The notes below the pieces were generated by a model, which saw only the letters and a program-made list of their open reading frames with translations, had not been told where the DNA came from and did no database searches. The position numbers and the translations under genes were made by a program. 64,000 nucleotides of DNA from Epiperipatus broadwayi (taxonomy: Eukaryota > Onychophora > Udeonychophora > Euonychophora > Peripatidae), in contig JAQFVV010012509.1 of the NCBI GenBank assembly GCA_028023455.1, forward strand, positions 1,550,001 through 1,614,000. Direction: 5' to 3'. This document shows positions 62,351 through 64,000 of this stretch, in pieces (position 1 is the first letter of the stretch; each line of letters starts with the position of its first letter).

Positions 62351-62771
62351 TGATGGTTTTATATATATATTATTTATTGCATTTTAGCATGATATATAAT
62401 TAAATGTAAATTTTTTTTTGCATTTTAAATTTTTTGTGCTTTTATATCAGCTTAATTATATTATTAAATCTTGACTGAATCCAAGCATTTCAAACTTCTG
62501 TACTTTACATGAATAGGGTATGACAGTCTCATGAAACAAACCAGTGATGAGATTGGAAATTATCATGTTTGTATTGATTATTGGCTTATTCTCTGGTTTT
62601 CTTGATGAAACTTAGTGTTACAGTTTATATTTGTATTTTGCCTTTACAAATCATTGGTTTGTATGTATATCAAATTATGGTAAGGTTTTCAGACAACAAG
62701 TTTTAAAAACTTTCAAATTATCCTGATTTTACAATAAATATATATCTATGAAAAATAAATTGTTTAAATTC
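62351..62771. other. INTS2 intron 3, nothing recognised
   Basis: AT-rich sequence between two repeats, without ORFs or structure that can be supported. Confidence 0.5.
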
Positions 62772-62779
62772 AGCTAATT

Positions 62780-63146
62780 CAGGGGTCCCCAACCTTTTTG
62801 CACTTAAAACATATTCTATAATACCGGCCAGGTGGCGGGCATCATTTATTTTTTCAATGTAAATTTATATTTGGATATTGTTAATAATACACATAATGTA
62901 CAAAAAAATCTTTATTTCAAAAATAAAATTTTAACATATAATTAACATTTATATTTTTATGCTGTAAAAGTATAGTATGCCCTACAATTTGATTACAATA
63001 TAATACAATATTTTATAAGAAATTTTAAAAATTAAATTTATTTGTATCAGATAAATAATTTTTTATTGTGTTCGGATAGCGGCGGGCACATGTAAAATGG
63101 TCTGCAGGTGCCATGGTGCCCACGGGCATAGAGTTGGGGATCTCTG
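62780..63146 (-). mobile_element. hAT-type MITE, copy 2
   Basis: It begins CAGGGGTCCCCAACC and ends GTTGGGGATCTCTG, with 8-bp duplications AGCTAATT at 62772-62779 and 63147-63154. Its reverse complement aligns along its whole length with copy 1 (35298-35311 plus 40465-40850), so the family is about 370-400 bp. There is no coding sequence; a hAT transposase must be supplied elsewhere. This copy lacks the tandem duplication of copy 1. Confidence 0.88.
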
Positions 63147-63154
63147 AGCTAATT

Positions 63155-64000
63155 TAATAGTTTTATTAAACTATTTGGACTATAGTTTTCTATTATTTCT
63201 TTTATAGCACTTGCCAGAAATACAATTTTTTTTTTTCACATATAGAACAGAATTCTCTTTATGAAACCTAAACCTAACATTTACTTATCTATTTATATCA
63301 TCATTATGATGTAAAAATACATAAATTAATAATATTAACTATTAATAAAATACAATATAATATAAATTCATATAATGTTAATGAATTATTGATATAAATG
63401 TAATAGACATACATAAACAAATTGTACATATATAAGGCAAATAGTAAAAAAAAAAAGATTATTTGATAAGCAACATTGGACATTAGTAATAAACATAGAA
63501 AAATTGATGTAGTATCTAAAAATAGAATGTGCAAAATATGAAAAATATATATTGATAATATGGCAAAGTCATTGGTAGAAAGAGGAAAAGAACATAACAT
63601 GGTTATAAGATGAAAAATCTTTAACCTAACTTTATGGATGCAAGACATAAAATAAACTCAAAATAATTTAATATATAAAAATAATATATAAAAGCAAAGA
63701 CAAAAAAAAAAAAGTTTCATTATCATAAAAAGTTCTGTATTATGATTGAATAGTTTTTAGATAAATCATAGTCTTATGAAATAGATGCATATTTTATTGT
63801 ATTTGACTATTAAATTTGATTGTTAATGCTTATAAATATATAGTTATATAAACTAAAGATATTATATTTAAGATTTGTTTTATGATAGAAATATCTATTT
63901 ATTAAAATAATGGTAAAAAAAAAGGGGGTGAGGGTAAGGATATATATGGTAGAAAAATATGAAAAAAATCAAAGATAATAAAATTATTTGGGACAGTTCT
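63155..64000. other. INTS2 intron 3 at the window edge, nothing recognised
   Basis: AT-rich low-complexity sequence. The minus ORF at 63304-63648 is rich in I, L, F and Y as expected from AT-rich DNA and shows no family signature. No INTS2 exon 4 was found here. Confidence 0.55.

Noticed and set aside
49586-64000. Search for INTS2 exon 4
   Set aside because: No frame with the expected INTS2 continuation was seen; all recognisable coding there belongs to mobile elements.

Overview
The window is animal nuclear DNA. It is very AT-rich, its two host genes have introns of 4 to over 16 kb, and about half of it is made of transposable elements of many classes. No CRISPR, operon or other prokaryotic feature is seen. 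The mix of elements (RTE, Penelope-like, APE-type LINE, Gypsy-like, Merlin, hAT) suggests an invertebrate, perhaps an arthropod; the species cannot be read from the sequence.

Two host genes lie head to head. MED31 (Mediator subunit 31) is on the minus strand with four coding exons between 21084 and 517. All splice junctions resolve and give a complete 135-residue protein. INTS2 (Integrator subunit 2) is on the plus strand from 29083; only its first three coding exons (about 175 residues) are inside the window, and the third intron runs off the right edge. Both proteins act in RNA polymerase II transcription: Mediator at promoters, Integrator in cleavage and termination of nascent RNA.

Layout: 1-21 kb is MED31 with intronic repeats (a tRNA-derived SINE, a Penelope-like element with inverted end repeats at 13.5-15.0 kb, a second reverse transcriptase remnant at 16.2-17.1 kb, and a large foldback element at 17.5-18.3 kb). 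21-29 kb is the intergenic space, filled by a dead RTE LINE, a Gypsy-like gag-protease fragment and an exactly bounded Merlin transposon. 29-49.6 kb holds INTS2 exons 1-3, a MITE family, and a three-level nest: an LTR element with 2.2-kb LTRs inside a hAT MITE inside the arm of a palindrome. 49.8-62.2 kb is a minus-strand LINE split in its reverse transcriptase by a second LTR element with 2.6-kb LTRs, which carries gag and protease but no polymerase. A second copy of the hAT MITE lies at 62.8-63.1 kb.

The best candidates for follow-up are the two LTR elements with very long LTRs and little or no pol, the nested insertions that can be dated relative to each other, the hammerhead-like motif in the Penelope-like end repeats, and the oddly deletion-rich second LTR at 38.6-39.5 kb, which may be an assembly artefact.
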